Shown here piece by piece: positions 1 to 8,412 of a stretch of 24,539 nucleotides of DNA. The position numbers and the translations under genes are program-made. Below the pieces are notes generated by a model. It saw only the letters and a program-made list of their open reading frames with translations, searched no databases and was not told the DNA's origin. The stretch spans positions 1 to 24,539 of the forward strand of contig UQIB01000031.1 in the NCBI GenBank assembly GCA_900541015.1, given 5' to 3'. The first letter of the stretch is position 1. The number at the start of each line of letters is the position of its first letter. The stretch comes from an uncultured Collinsella sp. (GTDB taxonomy: Bacteria > Actinomycetota > Coriobacteriia > Coriobacteriales > Coriobacteriaceae).

Positions 1-214
1 CATGTCTCCAGTGGAATACGAGCGGCAATACGCTTGAGGATCCTTAAAAGAAAGTCCAGTTTATCCTTCCCACTCCAAAGAAGAATGTCGCCCCGTCCCC
101 GTTATCCTCGCCATCCGCCCGAGCGTGCTACACTAGCAGCATCTATGCCACCGCGAACGGCTCGGCTCCGCGCCCGCCGCTCGCAAACGAACTTTAAACG
201 CACGAGGGTTGGCC
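1..214. other. Upstream region of the kinase cluster; possible divergent gene start at the edge
   Basis: No complete gene lies here. On the minus strand an ATG at positions 3-1 is preceded by GGAG four bases upstream, so a divergent gene may start exactly at the window edge; this cannot be tested from the sequence given. On the plus strand TACACT at 129-134 could be a -10 element for the kinase operon, but no convincing -35 sits 16-18 bases upstream. Confidence 0.3.
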
Positions 215-2068
215 ATGCCGCTTTTCTCGCAACATACCGCCCGGTTCTCGCCGGACGTTCCCTTGGAGGGCACCAGCTCTCGCGAGCTGCTCAAGCGGTT
301 CCAGCCGCTCGAGACGCTTGCGACCGGCGGTTTTGGCTCCATCGAGATTTGCCGCGACACGCACCTGCGCCGTCGCGTGGCCATTAAGCGCATCCCCCTC
401 ACAGGCGGCGCCGGCATGCCCGCCAGCGACATCATGGACGTGCTGCGCGAGGCACACACCGCCGCCATGCTTCAACATCCCAATATCGTGCAGGTTATCG
501 ACTTTACGCACGATACCGCCTATGCCTACCTCGTCATGGAATATGTCGACGGCATGTCGCTCGCCGACTTTTTGCATCGCGTGGACGGCCATTCGCTCAC
601 CTTTGACGAGGCCGCGGCAATTGCCGACGCGCTGGGCCAGGCGCTCACCTTCGCCCATAGCAACGGCGTGCTCCACCTGGATATTAAGCCCGCCAACGTG
701 CTCATCGACCACTCGGGCAATGTAAAGCTCACCGACTTTGGCATGGCGCGGCTGTCGTCTGCCGGCGGCTTTGGCGGCTCGCGCGGCGGCACCATCGGCT
801 ACATGCCACCCGAGCAGCTCGACATCGAGACTGGCACGGTTGACGAGCGCGCCGATGTCTTTGCCCTCGCCTGCGTGATCTACGAGGGCCTGTGCGGCAG
901 CGCTCCCTTTATGGCCGCCACGCCCGGCGACTCGCTCGGCCGCATCATCGGCGGTGCCACCTACCCTAGCGAGCTCATCCCGCACTTTCCCCCAGGAGCC
1001 GAGGCTGCGCTCATGAGCGCCCTCTCCCCCATGCCGCAAGACCGCCCCAGCAGCATCGAGGCATTTTGCGACCAGCTGCTCGCCGGCTTGGGCAGCGTGC
1101 GCGAGGGCCGTCGCAGCCTGGAGCAGATGGTGGGCGAGCTGTCGGATGACGAGCGCGCGGCAGACGATATCGAATCGTTGCCCTATGAGGATGACACCAT
1201 CGAGGTCGACCCCGCGCTCGGCTGGGCCGGCACGCGCTGGAGCCACGCGCGCGATTACACGATGCGCGCCATCTCGGCGCTAACGTGTGGTGCCTTTAGC
1301 TTTCTGATCATGCAGACGGCAGGCGTCGCGGCGCTTCCCGGACTTATTGCCGCGGCCATCGCGATTGGGGCGGCCGCCGGCCTGGCCCCGCAGATTGGCT
1401 CGGCTATCTCGGCCGTGGGCTTTTTGGTACTTATGGCCAACGCCACCATGCAGGCGCAGGGCATCCTGTCGATGCTGCCCGTCGCGGTGCTCTTTGCCGC
1501 CAGCATGTCCGGTTGGTGGATCGCCTGGGGCCGCACCGAGGCCGCCGCGAGCGCCGCGCTCACCTGCGCGGTGGCACTTGGCTGTCTAACGGGCGACGTC
1601 CTCCTTGCCGCCGGGGTCGCCGCCGGCATCGCGGCCTTTTGGCTCGGCCCGGCAAGCGCCGCGGCCGCCACGGGGATGGGCGCGCTTTTTGGCCGCCTGG
1701 CTACGGTTGCGCTTTCCACCGGAGGCGTGCTGGGGCTCGGCAGTGTTGCCGCAGCGCTGGGAGACATGCTCTTCTGGGTTGCCGTCGTGCTTGTCGCGGC
1801 GACAGCTGCACTGACGTCTCTGCTGCTCAACGTCCATGCCAAGCGTGCCGAGCAGGGCTCGAACCTGGCTGCAATCGCTGCCATCGCCGGCTGCGGAATA
1901 GGCTCCGCGGCGTCGCTCTGTCTTGCACACCATATGGAAATTGCCAGCCTTGCGGCCGCGGTCGTCGTCAAGGCGGCGGTTGCGGGAACCCTATCCTCTA
2001 TAATCGTTGGGATATGCCTATATTTGCTCGGATACCAAAGAACCTATACGGAGAGTGATCTTTCGTGA
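215..2068 (+). CDS. Multi-spanning membrane Ser/Thr protein kinase (PknA-like position)
   Basis: A 617-residue Hanks-type kinase with a long membrane part. The N-terminal kinase domain (about residues 30-290) shows a glycine loop (GGFGS), the ATP-binding Lys in VAIK (K58), the catalytic loop HLDIKPAN (H154, D156), DFG (D174) and MPPE in place of APE. The usual Arg of HRD is Leu, so it is a non-RD kinase whose activation loop may not need phosphorylation. From about residue 345 onward come some eight or more Ala/Gly-rich hydrophobic segments with no PASTA or other extracellular sensor. ATG 215 is chosen because GAGGG at 204-208 sits at correct spacing; a TTG at 209 touches that site. The stop overlaps the next start by 4 bp. 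It opens the growth-control operon, where pknA would be expected in other Actinobacteria. The kinase call is secure; substrate and signal are unknown. Confidence 0.93.
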   Translation: MPLFSQHTARFSPDVPLEGTSSRELLKRFQPLETLATGGFGSIEICRDTHLRRRVAIKRIPLTGGAGMPASDIMDVLREAHTAAMLQHPNIVQVIDFTHDTAYAYLVMEYVDGMSLADFLHRVDGHSLTFDEAAAIADALGQALTFAHSNGVLHLDIKPANVLIDHSGNVKLTDFGMARLSSAGGFGGSRGGTIGYMPPEQLDIETGTVDERADVFALACVIYEGLCGSAPFMAATPGDSLGRIIGGATYPSELIPHFPPGAEAALMSALSPMPQDRPSSIEAFCDQLLAGLGSVREGRRSLEQMVGELSDDERAADDIESLPYEDDTIEVDPALGWAGTRWSHARDYTMRAISALTCGAFSFLIMQTAGVAALPGLIAAAIAIGAAAGLAPQIGSAISAVGFLVLMANATMQAQGILSMLPVAVLFAASMSGWWIAWGRTEAAASAALTCAVALGCLTGDVLLAAGVAAGIAAFWLGPASAAAATGMGALFGRLATVALSTGGVLGLGSVAAALGDMLFWVAVVLVAATAALTSLLLNVHAKRAEQGSNLAAIAAIAGCGIGSAASLCLAHHMEIASLAAAVVVKAAVAGTLSSIIVGICLYLLGYQRTYTESDLS

Positions 2069-3075
2069 ACTTCCTGAACATCTTCGAGGACCACGTGGCC
2101 GGCATCTTCGGTGCCACCCGTGCCCCGTTCTCCTTTAAGAAGCTTGCCAAGCAGGCCGCTCGCGACATGGAGGATCAGACTCTGGTGATCAACGGCGTCA
2201 ACACCGCGCCGGCACTCTATACCATCCTGATCGCCGCCGACGACGATCCCATGCTCGCCCCGTTCTACCCCGAGCTTTCGCGCGAAGTCCGCGAGTTTGT
2301 GAAGGCACAGGCCGAAAAGCGCCGCTATGTGTTTGTCGGCGAACCCCTCGTTCGCTTTATGATCGACCCGCAGCTGCGTGCCGGTAAGTTCTCGGTCTTT
2401 GCCGAGAACGTCGACGCCCCCACGCTCGGTCGTCTGTACGAGGAAGAGCGCGCCTACCAGAATGGCCTGGGCCAGAACAACTCGGCCGCAAGCCGCGCCG
2501 CCAGCGCTCCCCGCGCCGGCAAGCAGCAATTCGCCGCTCCGCAGCAACAGCACCCCGCCGCCATGCCCCAGCAGCCGACGCCCTGCGCCGTCGCTCCCGA
2601 CCCGCTCGCCGTGGCCGATCCCTTTGCGCCCAACGTCCCCGACCCCGCCGCCGCGCCCATCCCCGTGCCGCAGACCGTCTCTCGTGACGCCCTCGCCGGT
2701 ATGGGCGGAGCCGCCGCGACCGGCGCCGCCGTGGGCCTTGGCGCCGCGGCCGGTATTGCCTCCAACATGGCGAGCACCCGCGCCCCGCAGCGCCCGCTCG
2801 CCCAGCTCGTCGACGTCGTGAGCGGCGAGAGCCACAGCATCACTTCCGCGCAGGTGACCATCGGTCGCGAGCGTTCGGTTTCGGACATCGCCCTGCGCGA
2901 CCCCAACGTGTCGCGCCGTCACGCCCAGCTCACCTTTACCGGTTCGGACTGGTCGATCGAGGATCTCAATTCCACCAACGGCACGCTCGTCAACAACCGC
3001 CGCATCACGCGCTGCCCGCTGCGCAACGGCGATCTGCTGACGTTTGGCCTGAGCACCTTTGAATTTAGGGGATAG
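2065..3075 (+). CDS. FhaA-like FHA-domain protein (DUF3662 plus FHA)
   Basis: A 336-residue cytoplasmic adaptor. Residues 1-125 match the FhaA N-terminal domain type (DUF3662), starting MNFLNIFEDHV and including the stretch around FYPELSREVREF. Residues about 130-240 are a Pro/Ala/Gln-rich linker of low complexity. The C-terminal FHA domain (about 240-333) has the phosphothreonine-binding signatures GRERS, SRRHAQL and LNSTNGT. FHA domains bind phosphorylated Thr, so the likely partners are the two kinases of the operon. In mycobacteria FhaA binds a phosphorylated pseudokinase and restrains wall synthesis; whether that holds here is inference. The start is GTG 2065, overlapping the kinase stop as GTGA, with GGAGAG at 2050-2055. 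The next gene follows after 6 bp. Confidence 0.92.
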   Translation: MNFLNIFEDHVAGIFGATRAPFSFKKLAKQAARDMEDQTLVINGVNTAPALYTILIAADDDPMLAPFYPELSREVREFVKAQAEKRRYVFVGEPLVRFMIDPQLRAGKFSVFAENVDAPTLGRLYEEERAYQNGLGQNNSAASRAASAPRAGKQQFAAPQQQHPAAMPQQPTPCAVAPDPLAVADPFAPNVPDPAAAPIPVPQTVSRDALAGMGGAAATGAAVGLGAAAGIASNMASTRAPQRPLAQLVDVVSGESHSITSAQVTIGRERSVSDIALRDPNVSRRHAQLTFTGSDWSIEDLNSTNGTLVNNRRITRCPLRNGDLLTFGLSTFEFRG

Positions 3076-3081
3076 TCGCTT

Positions 3082-3498
3082 ATGAACATCGATATCGTCC
3101 TTTTTGCAGGCCGCATCGTCCTGGTCGCCCTGCTCTACATCTTCCTGTTCGCCGTCATGAAAACCGGCGTGGGACTCGTACGCGGCCAGCGCCGCGACTC
3201 CGCTATCTGGACGATCGATGTGGACAAGGGTCCGCGCGGCATCCGTGGCATCCATGTAGACATGCTCGGCCCCGTCATCGTGGGCCGCTCGCCGTCCTCG
3301 GACATCTGCATCAACGAACCGTTTGTTTCGGCCTCGCACGCACGCTTTTCGCTGCAGGGCCCGGCACTCATCATCGAAGACCTCAACTCGCTGAACGGCA
3401 CGCTCGTTAACGGCCGTCAGCTGGTGGAGCCCGCAACGCTGCGCGAGGGTGACGAGGTCCAGATTGGCGACGTGGTCATGAAGGTGAACCGTCGATGA
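3082..3498 (+). CDS. FhaB-like membrane-anchored FHA protein
   Basis: A 138-residue protein with one N-terminal transmembrane helix (about residues 5-28) followed by a short basic linker and a complete FHA domain (about 65-135). The FHA signatures GRSPSSD, SASHARF and LNSLNGTLVNG are all present, including the Arg, Ser, His and Asn residues used to read phosphothreonine. Size and layout fit FhaB/FipA of Actinobacteria, which is recruited to the division and growth machinery by PknB phosphorylation. Its position directly before the PP2C phosphatase and the FtsW/RodA gene is the conserved order. The stop codon overlaps the next ATG as ATGA, which suggests coupled translation. Confidence 0.92.
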   Translation: MNIDIVLFAGRIVLVALLYIFLFAVMKTGVGLVRGQRRDSAIWTIDVDKGPRGIRGIHVDMLGPVIVGRSPSSDICINEPFVSASHARFSLQGPALIIEDLNSLNGTLVNGRQLVEPATLREGDEVQIGDVVMKVNRR

Positions 3499-5393
3499 TC
3501 GACGAGGAGAACAAGTCCGCAACCATGCCCGAGACGCCAACTGCCCCCGCAGCTGCGCCGGCTCATGCCGCTCCGGCGCGCCCTGCGACCGTGGAGCCCG
3601 AGGACACCGTGTTCTCCCTGCCTCTTTCGCATGTAACTCAAGAATATCCGGCACTCGTCGATGACGAGGACGCCGGCACCGAGCAGCTCGACGCCCCTAT
3701 CGGCGCGCACGCTGCCGAGCAGCCCGCGGAACCGGAGGCAACGCCCGCGCCGGCTCACTTTGCCGAGCCCGTCGCCGAGGCGATTAACGAGAGCGCTGCC
3801 GTGTTTGCAGCCCCCGAGCCTGCCGCGCCGGTATTCCCCGTCGCCCCGGCAAGCGAGGCGGCACCCGCATCTGCAACGCCTGCCGAAGTCGAGCAGCCCG
3901 TTGCCGCGCCCGCCGCAGCTCCCGAGCCCTCCGCTCAACCCCAGAGCACGCCCGCGCCGTCGCACTTTGCGACGCCCGAGCCGACGGCTGTCGAGCCGCA
4001 GCAGGACGGCGATCCCGCCGACCGCGCAACCGAAGATCTCAACCTTCCGGACGTCTCCGACGCCGAGTCGGGCAACGATGCCGACACCGTCTCCCCCGGC
4101 GACACCGCCGAGATCGATGTCGCCGCCGTGGAGGCAAAGCTCAAAGATCCCGGCTCGACCATGAGCTTTGAGCCGCTGACCGACGAGCGCATCGAGACCG
4201 ACTCGACCTACGACGCCGGCACCACCACACAGCTTATGTGGGGCGCCCGCTCCGACGTCGGATGTGTGCGCCCGCACAATGAGGACTCCTATCTGGTGCA
4301 GTCGCCGCTCTTTTGCGTGTGCGACGGCATGGGAGGACACGCCGCCGGCGAGGTGGCATCCTCCATCGCCGTCGAAACCATCGCCAAGACGGCGCCGCAG
4401 TCCGCCGACGCCGCGCGCCTGGCCGCAGCCGTCGAGGCCGCCAACGCCGCCGTGATCGAGGCCGCCCTCAACGGCCTGGGCAAACCCGGCATGGGATGCA
4501 CGGCCACCTGCGCCTACATCGAAAACGACACGCTCGCCATCGCCCACGTGGGCGACTCGCGCGCCTACCTGCTCCACGAGGGTACGCTCATCCGCGTGAC
4601 CCGCGACCATTCCTACGTGGAGGAGCTCGTGGATGCCGGCGAGATTACGGCCGACGAGGCCCGCGTCCACCCCAACCGCTCGGTCATCACCCGCGCGCTG
4701 GGCTCGGATCCCGCTATGTATGCCGACCACTTTACCCTGCACATCGAGGAAGGCGACCGCCTGATTCTGTGCTCCGACGGTCTTTCGAGCATGATTCCCG
4801 ATAGCGATATCGAGAACATCGCTACGCAGTCCTCGAGCGCACAGATCTGTGTCGACAACTTGGTGGACGCGGCGCTCGCCGCCGGCGGCCACGACAATGT
4901 GACCGTGGTGGTCGTCGACCTGGTCGACGACGGCGTCATGCGCGAGGCAAAACGCGTCCGACGCCGCAATGTCACCATCGCCACCGTCTTGGCCCTTGTC
5001 TTTGTGCTGATAGCAGGCATCTGGGCATACACGGGCGTCACCGGCTCCTATTACTTGGGAACCTACCACGGCAATGTCGCCGTCTGGCGCGGCCTGCCCG
5101 GCAAGACGCTCGGGGTCGAGCTCCACTGGCTCGAAAGCGAAACCAGCATCAAGCTGTCCGACCTGCCCGAAGACACGCAAAACCGCCTGAAGGCAGGCAT
5201 TCCGCAAACGAGTGTCGACGATGCGCAGGACACCATTTCCAAGTACCGCCATCAGATTGACGAAGAGCAGACCCGTCAGGTGATTGACGCGCAAACGATT
5301 CGCGACAACACCAATCAGGAATCCACCTCCGAGTCAGATTCCGAGAAAACCGCCGAACAGTCAGCCGAGGCCGAAGCCTCCGATAAGAATTAG
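3495..5393 (+). CDS. PP2C-family Ser/Thr phosphatase with long N-terminal extension (PstP-like)
   Basis: A 632-residue membrane phosphatase that should reverse the phosphorylations made by the two kinases. The PP2C domain (about 245-475) shows the metal-binding motifs RPHNEDS, DGMGGHA (D277), HVGDSRAYL, the SDGLS Asp near 426 and GGHDNVT near 464. One transmembrane helix (about 494-516) is followed by an extracellular tail of about 115 residues ending in Ser/Glu/Lys-rich sequence. The unusual part is the first 240 residues: an Ala/Pro/Glu-rich, probably disordered region before the catalytic domain, whereas PstP enzymes usually begin with the catalytic domain. Reading frame and codon use stay coherent through it, and the ATGA overlap with the FHA gene fixes the start. 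The next gene begins 17 bp downstream after AAAGGGA. Confidence 0.94.
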   Translation: MIDEENKSATMPETPTAPAAAPAHAAPARPATVEPEDTVFSLPLSHVTQEYPALVDDEDAGTEQLDAPIGAHAAEQPAEPEATPAPAHFAEPVAEAINESAAVFAAPEPAAPVFPVAPASEAAPASATPAEVEQPVAAPAAAPEPSAQPQSTPAPSHFATPEPTAVEPQQDGDPADRATEDLNLPDVSDAESGNDADTVSPGDTAEIDVAAVEAKLKDPGSTMSFEPLTDERIETDSTYDAGTTTQLMWGARSDVGCVRPHNEDSYLVQSPLFCVCDGMGGHAAGEVASSIAVETIAKTAPQSADAARLAAAVEAANAAVIEAALNGLGKPGMGCTATCAYIENDTLAIAHVGDSRAYLLHEGTLIRVTRDHSYVEELVDAGEITADEARVHPNRSVITRALGSDPAMYADHFTLHIEEGDRLILCSDGLSSMIPDSDIENIATQSSSAQICVDNLVDAALAAGGHDNVTVVVVDLVDDGVMREAKRVRRRNVTIATVLALVFVLIAGIWAYTGVTGSYYLGTYHGNVAVWRGLPGKTLGVELHWLESETSIKLSDLPEDTQNRLKAGIPQTSVDDAQDTISKYRHQIDEEQTRQVIDAQTIRDNTNQESTSESDSEKTAEQSAEAEASDKN

Positions 5394-5409
5394 AAAGGGA
5401 GTGCCGCTT

Positions 5410-8280
5410 ATGAGTCGCCGCAACACCGAACTGCTCTTGCTCATCGCCTCGGCGTTCCCCGTCATCCTGCTCTATGCGATGTACGTGCTCACCGCGGGTG
5501 CCACGATTTCCTTTGAGACGCTCGCCGTGCCGATCGGCCTGTTCGCCGCCTTCGCCGCGGCGCATATCGCCGTGCGCATCCTGGCGCCCGGCGCCGACCC
5601 CGCCATCCTGCCCATCGTCTTTGTGCTCTCGGGCATCGGCATCACGTTCGTGACGCGTCTCGCCCCCGCTCTCGCCATCTCACAGCTCATCATCCTGTTT
5701 GTCTCGGTGGCGCTCATGGTGGGAACGCTTGCACTAGTCAAAAACCTCGACGTGGTCATGCGCTACAAGTACACCTTTGGCATCATCGGCATCATTCTGC
5801 TGATGCTGCCTATCTTTATCGGCACCACGATCTCGGGCTCCAAGCTGTGGATTCGCATCGCGGGCTTAACTATCCAGCCCGGCGAGTTCGCCAAGGTCTT
5901 TATCGTCCTGTTCCTGGCCGGCTACCTGGCCGAGAACCGCGAGCTGCTCTCCATCTCCAACCGCAAAATCCTGGGCTTTAAGATCCCTCGCCTGCGACTG
6001 CTGCTGCCGCTGTTTGCCGTATGGGGCGTGTGCCTGCTCGTCGTCGTCTTCGAACGCGATCTGGGTTCGGCCGTGCTGTTCTACACCATCTTCTTGCTGA
6101 TGCTCTACGTTGCCACAGGGCGCTTTTCGTATGTCGTTATCGGCCTTGCGCTCTTAGCCGTTGGAGCCGTGGGCGCCTACAAGTTCCTGTCGCACGTTCA
6201 GGTGCGTTTCCAGGTTTGGGTCGATCCGTTTAAGGACGCCCAGGGCCAGGGCTACCAGATCGTCCAGTCGCTCTTCTCGCTTGCCGACGGCGGTCTGGTC
6301 GGCGTTGGCATCGGCAACGGGATGGCCAACAACATCCCCGTCGTCGAGTCCGACTTTATCTTCTCGGCCATCGGCGAGGAGATGGGTCTTTTGGGCGGCG
6401 GCGCCGTGCTCATCCTGTTTATGCTCTTTGCCGTGCGTGGCCTCACCACGGCTGCCCGCGCTAAATCCGACCTCGCCGCCTTTAGCGCCACCGGTCTTAC
6501 GGCAGCCATCAGCTTCCAGGCCTTTTTGATCGTGGGCGGCGTCACCCGCCTGATCCCGCTGACCGGCGTCACTCTGCCCTTTATGAGCCAGGGCGGCTCC
6601 TCGCTGCTGGCAAGCTTTATCATCGTCGCGCTCCTGCTACGCGCCGGTGACGAGGCGACCGGACGCGAGGCAGAGCTTACCGGCACCGGCACCATGGCCG
6701 CCATCACCGATGATCAGGTCGCATCGGCCGCCGCCCCGACGGGCACGCGCTTTGCCACCTCGTCTTCCTACGGCAGCGGTAGCCATTCCGTCGGCTCGCG
6801 CATGCGTCGTCGCCTGCTCGACACGCCTGAATCCGGTGTGCTCGGCCGCGTTGCGCTTGCCAACCGTCTAACTCGTGCGGTGCTCGCCTTTACGGCGCTG
6901 TTCGCCATCCTTATCGGCAACCTCACCTATGTCCAGGTCATCAAGGCCAAGGACTATCAGGACATGCCGACCAACAACCACACCATCGCCCGCTCCAAGT
7001 ACATCCAGCGCGGTTCCATCATCACGTCCGACGGCGTGACGCTGGCCGAGTCGCTGCAGCAGGAGGATGGCACCTACGTACGCTCCTACCCCAACGGTAA
7101 CCTGGCAGCGCACGTGGTTGGCTACGTGAGCCAGCAGTATGGCACCACCGCCATCGAGAGCGTCATGAACGACACGCTCACCGGCTCTAAGGATTACTCC
7201 AGCTGGAACAACGCCATCGCGTCGCTCGCGGGCCAGACCCAGCCGGGCAACACCGCCAAGCTCACCATCGACTCGCGCATCCAGACGGCTGCTGAGCAGG
7301 CGCTCAAGGGCTTTAAGGGCGCTGTAGTGGTCATCGACCCGCGTACCGGCGCGGTGCTCGCATGTGCCAGCTCGCCCACCTACGACAACACCAACATCGA
7401 TGCCCTGCTGCAGACAGGCGGCGGCGAGGACGGCTCCATGTACAATCGCGCCATGGACGCGCTGTACACGCCGGGCTCAACGTTTAAGGTCGTTACGCTT
7501 TCCGCGGCACTCGAGACCGGTACCGCCAGCCTTACCAGCACCTACCAGGCGCCCGGCTCCATGGACATCGGCAACGCACCGGTCACCAACGCTGCCAACG
7601 AGAGCTACGGCACCATCAGCCTGCAGCAGGCCTTTGCCGTGTCCTCCAACGTCGTCTTTGGCCAGGTGGCAAACGAAGTTGGCGCAAACACGCTCGTGCA
7701 GTTTGCCAACGCCTTTGGCTACGGCCAAAAGCTCGGCCAGGACCTGACCTCCGCGGCCTCCATCATGGCCGACCCGTCGCTCATGACCGAATGGGAGATT
7801 GCCTGGGCCGGCGCCGGCCAGCCTGTCGGCATGGACCATACGCCCGGCCCGCAGACCACCGTCATGCAAAACGCCGTGATTGCCGCCGCCATCGCTAACA
7901 GCGGCGTGGTCATGGACCCGTACTTTGTAGCCCAGGTACTCGCCCCGGACGGAACCGTGGTCAAGACCACGCAGTCCCGCTCGCTGGGTCAGGCCGTCAG
8001 CTCCGCCACGGCCGACCAGGTCAAGCAGGCCATGCTTGCCGTCGTCCAGTCCGGCACCGGCACCGATGCCCAAATCCCCGGCGTCAAGGTCGCCGGCAAG
8101 ACCGGCTCGGCCGAGACCGGCGGCACCAACGTCAACTCGATGTTCGTTGGCTTTGCACCTTACGATTCACCCACGGTCGCCATCTCGGTGGCCCTGGAGG
8201 ATTACGACAAACACGACGTCGAGGCCGCCAAGATCGCCGGTATCGTCCTGACTGCGGCGCTTGCCGCACAGGGAGCGTGA
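5410..8280 (+). CDS. FtsW/RodA glycosyltransferase fused to a class B penicillin-binding protein
   Basis: A single 956-residue chain joins two enzymes that are normally separate. Residues 1 to about 435 form a polytopic SEDS protein (FtsW/RodA/SpoVE) that polymerises lipid II; the segments around FERDLGSAV and the C-terminal LPFMSQGGSS are typical. After a linker of about 60 residues a further membrane helix begins a class B PBP with RGSI(I)TSDG, the acylation serine in STFK (S690, K693), SSN (745-747) and KTG (897-899), so the transpeptidase looks active. The frame is open farther upstream, but ATG 5410 is chosen because AAAGGGA lies at good spacing and MSRRNTELLLL starts the first helix. 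In most Actinobacteria rodA and pbpA are adjacent genes here. The product probably elongates and cross-links peptidoglycan under control of the flanking kinase, FHA and phosphatase genes. Confidence 0.95.
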   Translation: MSRRNTELLLLIASAFPVILLYAMYVLTAGATISFETLAVPIGLFAAFAAAHIAVRILAPGADPAILPIVFVLSGIGITFVTRLAPALAISQLIILFVSVALMVGTLALVKNLDVVMRYKYTFGIIGIILLMLPIFIGTTISGSKLWIRIAGLTIQPGEFAKVFIVLFLAGYLAENRELLSISNRKILGFKIPRLRLLLPLFAVWGVCLLVVVFERDLGSAVLFYTIFLLMLYVATGRFSYVVIGLALLAVGAVGAYKFLSHVQVRFQVWVDPFKDAQGQGYQIVQSLFSLADGGLVGVGIGNGMANNIPVVESDFIFSAIGEEMGLLGGGAVLILFMLFAVRGLTTAARAKSDLAAFSATGLTAAISFQAFLIVGGVTRLIPLTGVTLPFMSQGGSSLLASFIIVALLLRAGDEATGREAELTGTGTMAAITDDQVASAAAPTGTRFATSSSYGSGSHSVGSRMRRRLLDTPESGVLGRVALANRLTRAVLAFTALFAILIGNLTYVQVIKAKDYQDMPTNNHTIARSKYIQRGSIITSDGVTLAESLQQEDGTYVRSYPNGNLAAHVVGYVSQQYGTTAIESVMNDTLTGSKDYSSWNNAIASLAGQTQPGNTAKLTIDSRIQTAAEQALKGFKGAVVVIDPRTGAVLACASSPTYDNTNIDALLQTGGGEDGSMYNRAMDALYTPGSTFKVVTLSAALETGTASLTSTYQAPGSMDIGNAPVTNAANESYGTISLQQAFAVSSNVVFGQVANEVGANTLVQFANAFGYGQKLGQDLTSAASIMADPSLMTEWEIAWAGAGQPVGMDHTPGPQTTVMQNAVIAAAIANSGVVMDPYFVAQVLAPDGTVVKTTQSRSLGQAVSSATADQVKQAMLAVVQSGTGTDAQIPGVKVAGKTGSAETGGTNVNSMFVGFAPYDSPTVAISVALEDYDKHDVEAAKIAGIVLTAALAAQGA

Positions 8281-8412
8281 TGCCCATGATTGAATCCGAC
8301 ACCCGAGGCGCGCCGCGGCCGAAGAGTTAGCGGCAACGCGCCACACGGCCCCAGCGGCCACATCGTAGGTACTACACACATCGTTGAGCGAATAGTTATG
8401 TTAGGAGCAGGA

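Noticed and set aside
194..5294. Long minus-strand open frames opposite the kinase, FHA and phosphatase genes (for example 194-1246, 2044-3654, 3417-5294)
   Set aside because: They are antisense to clearly conserved proteins, have no family features, and arise because GC-rich third positions suppress stop codons on the other strand.
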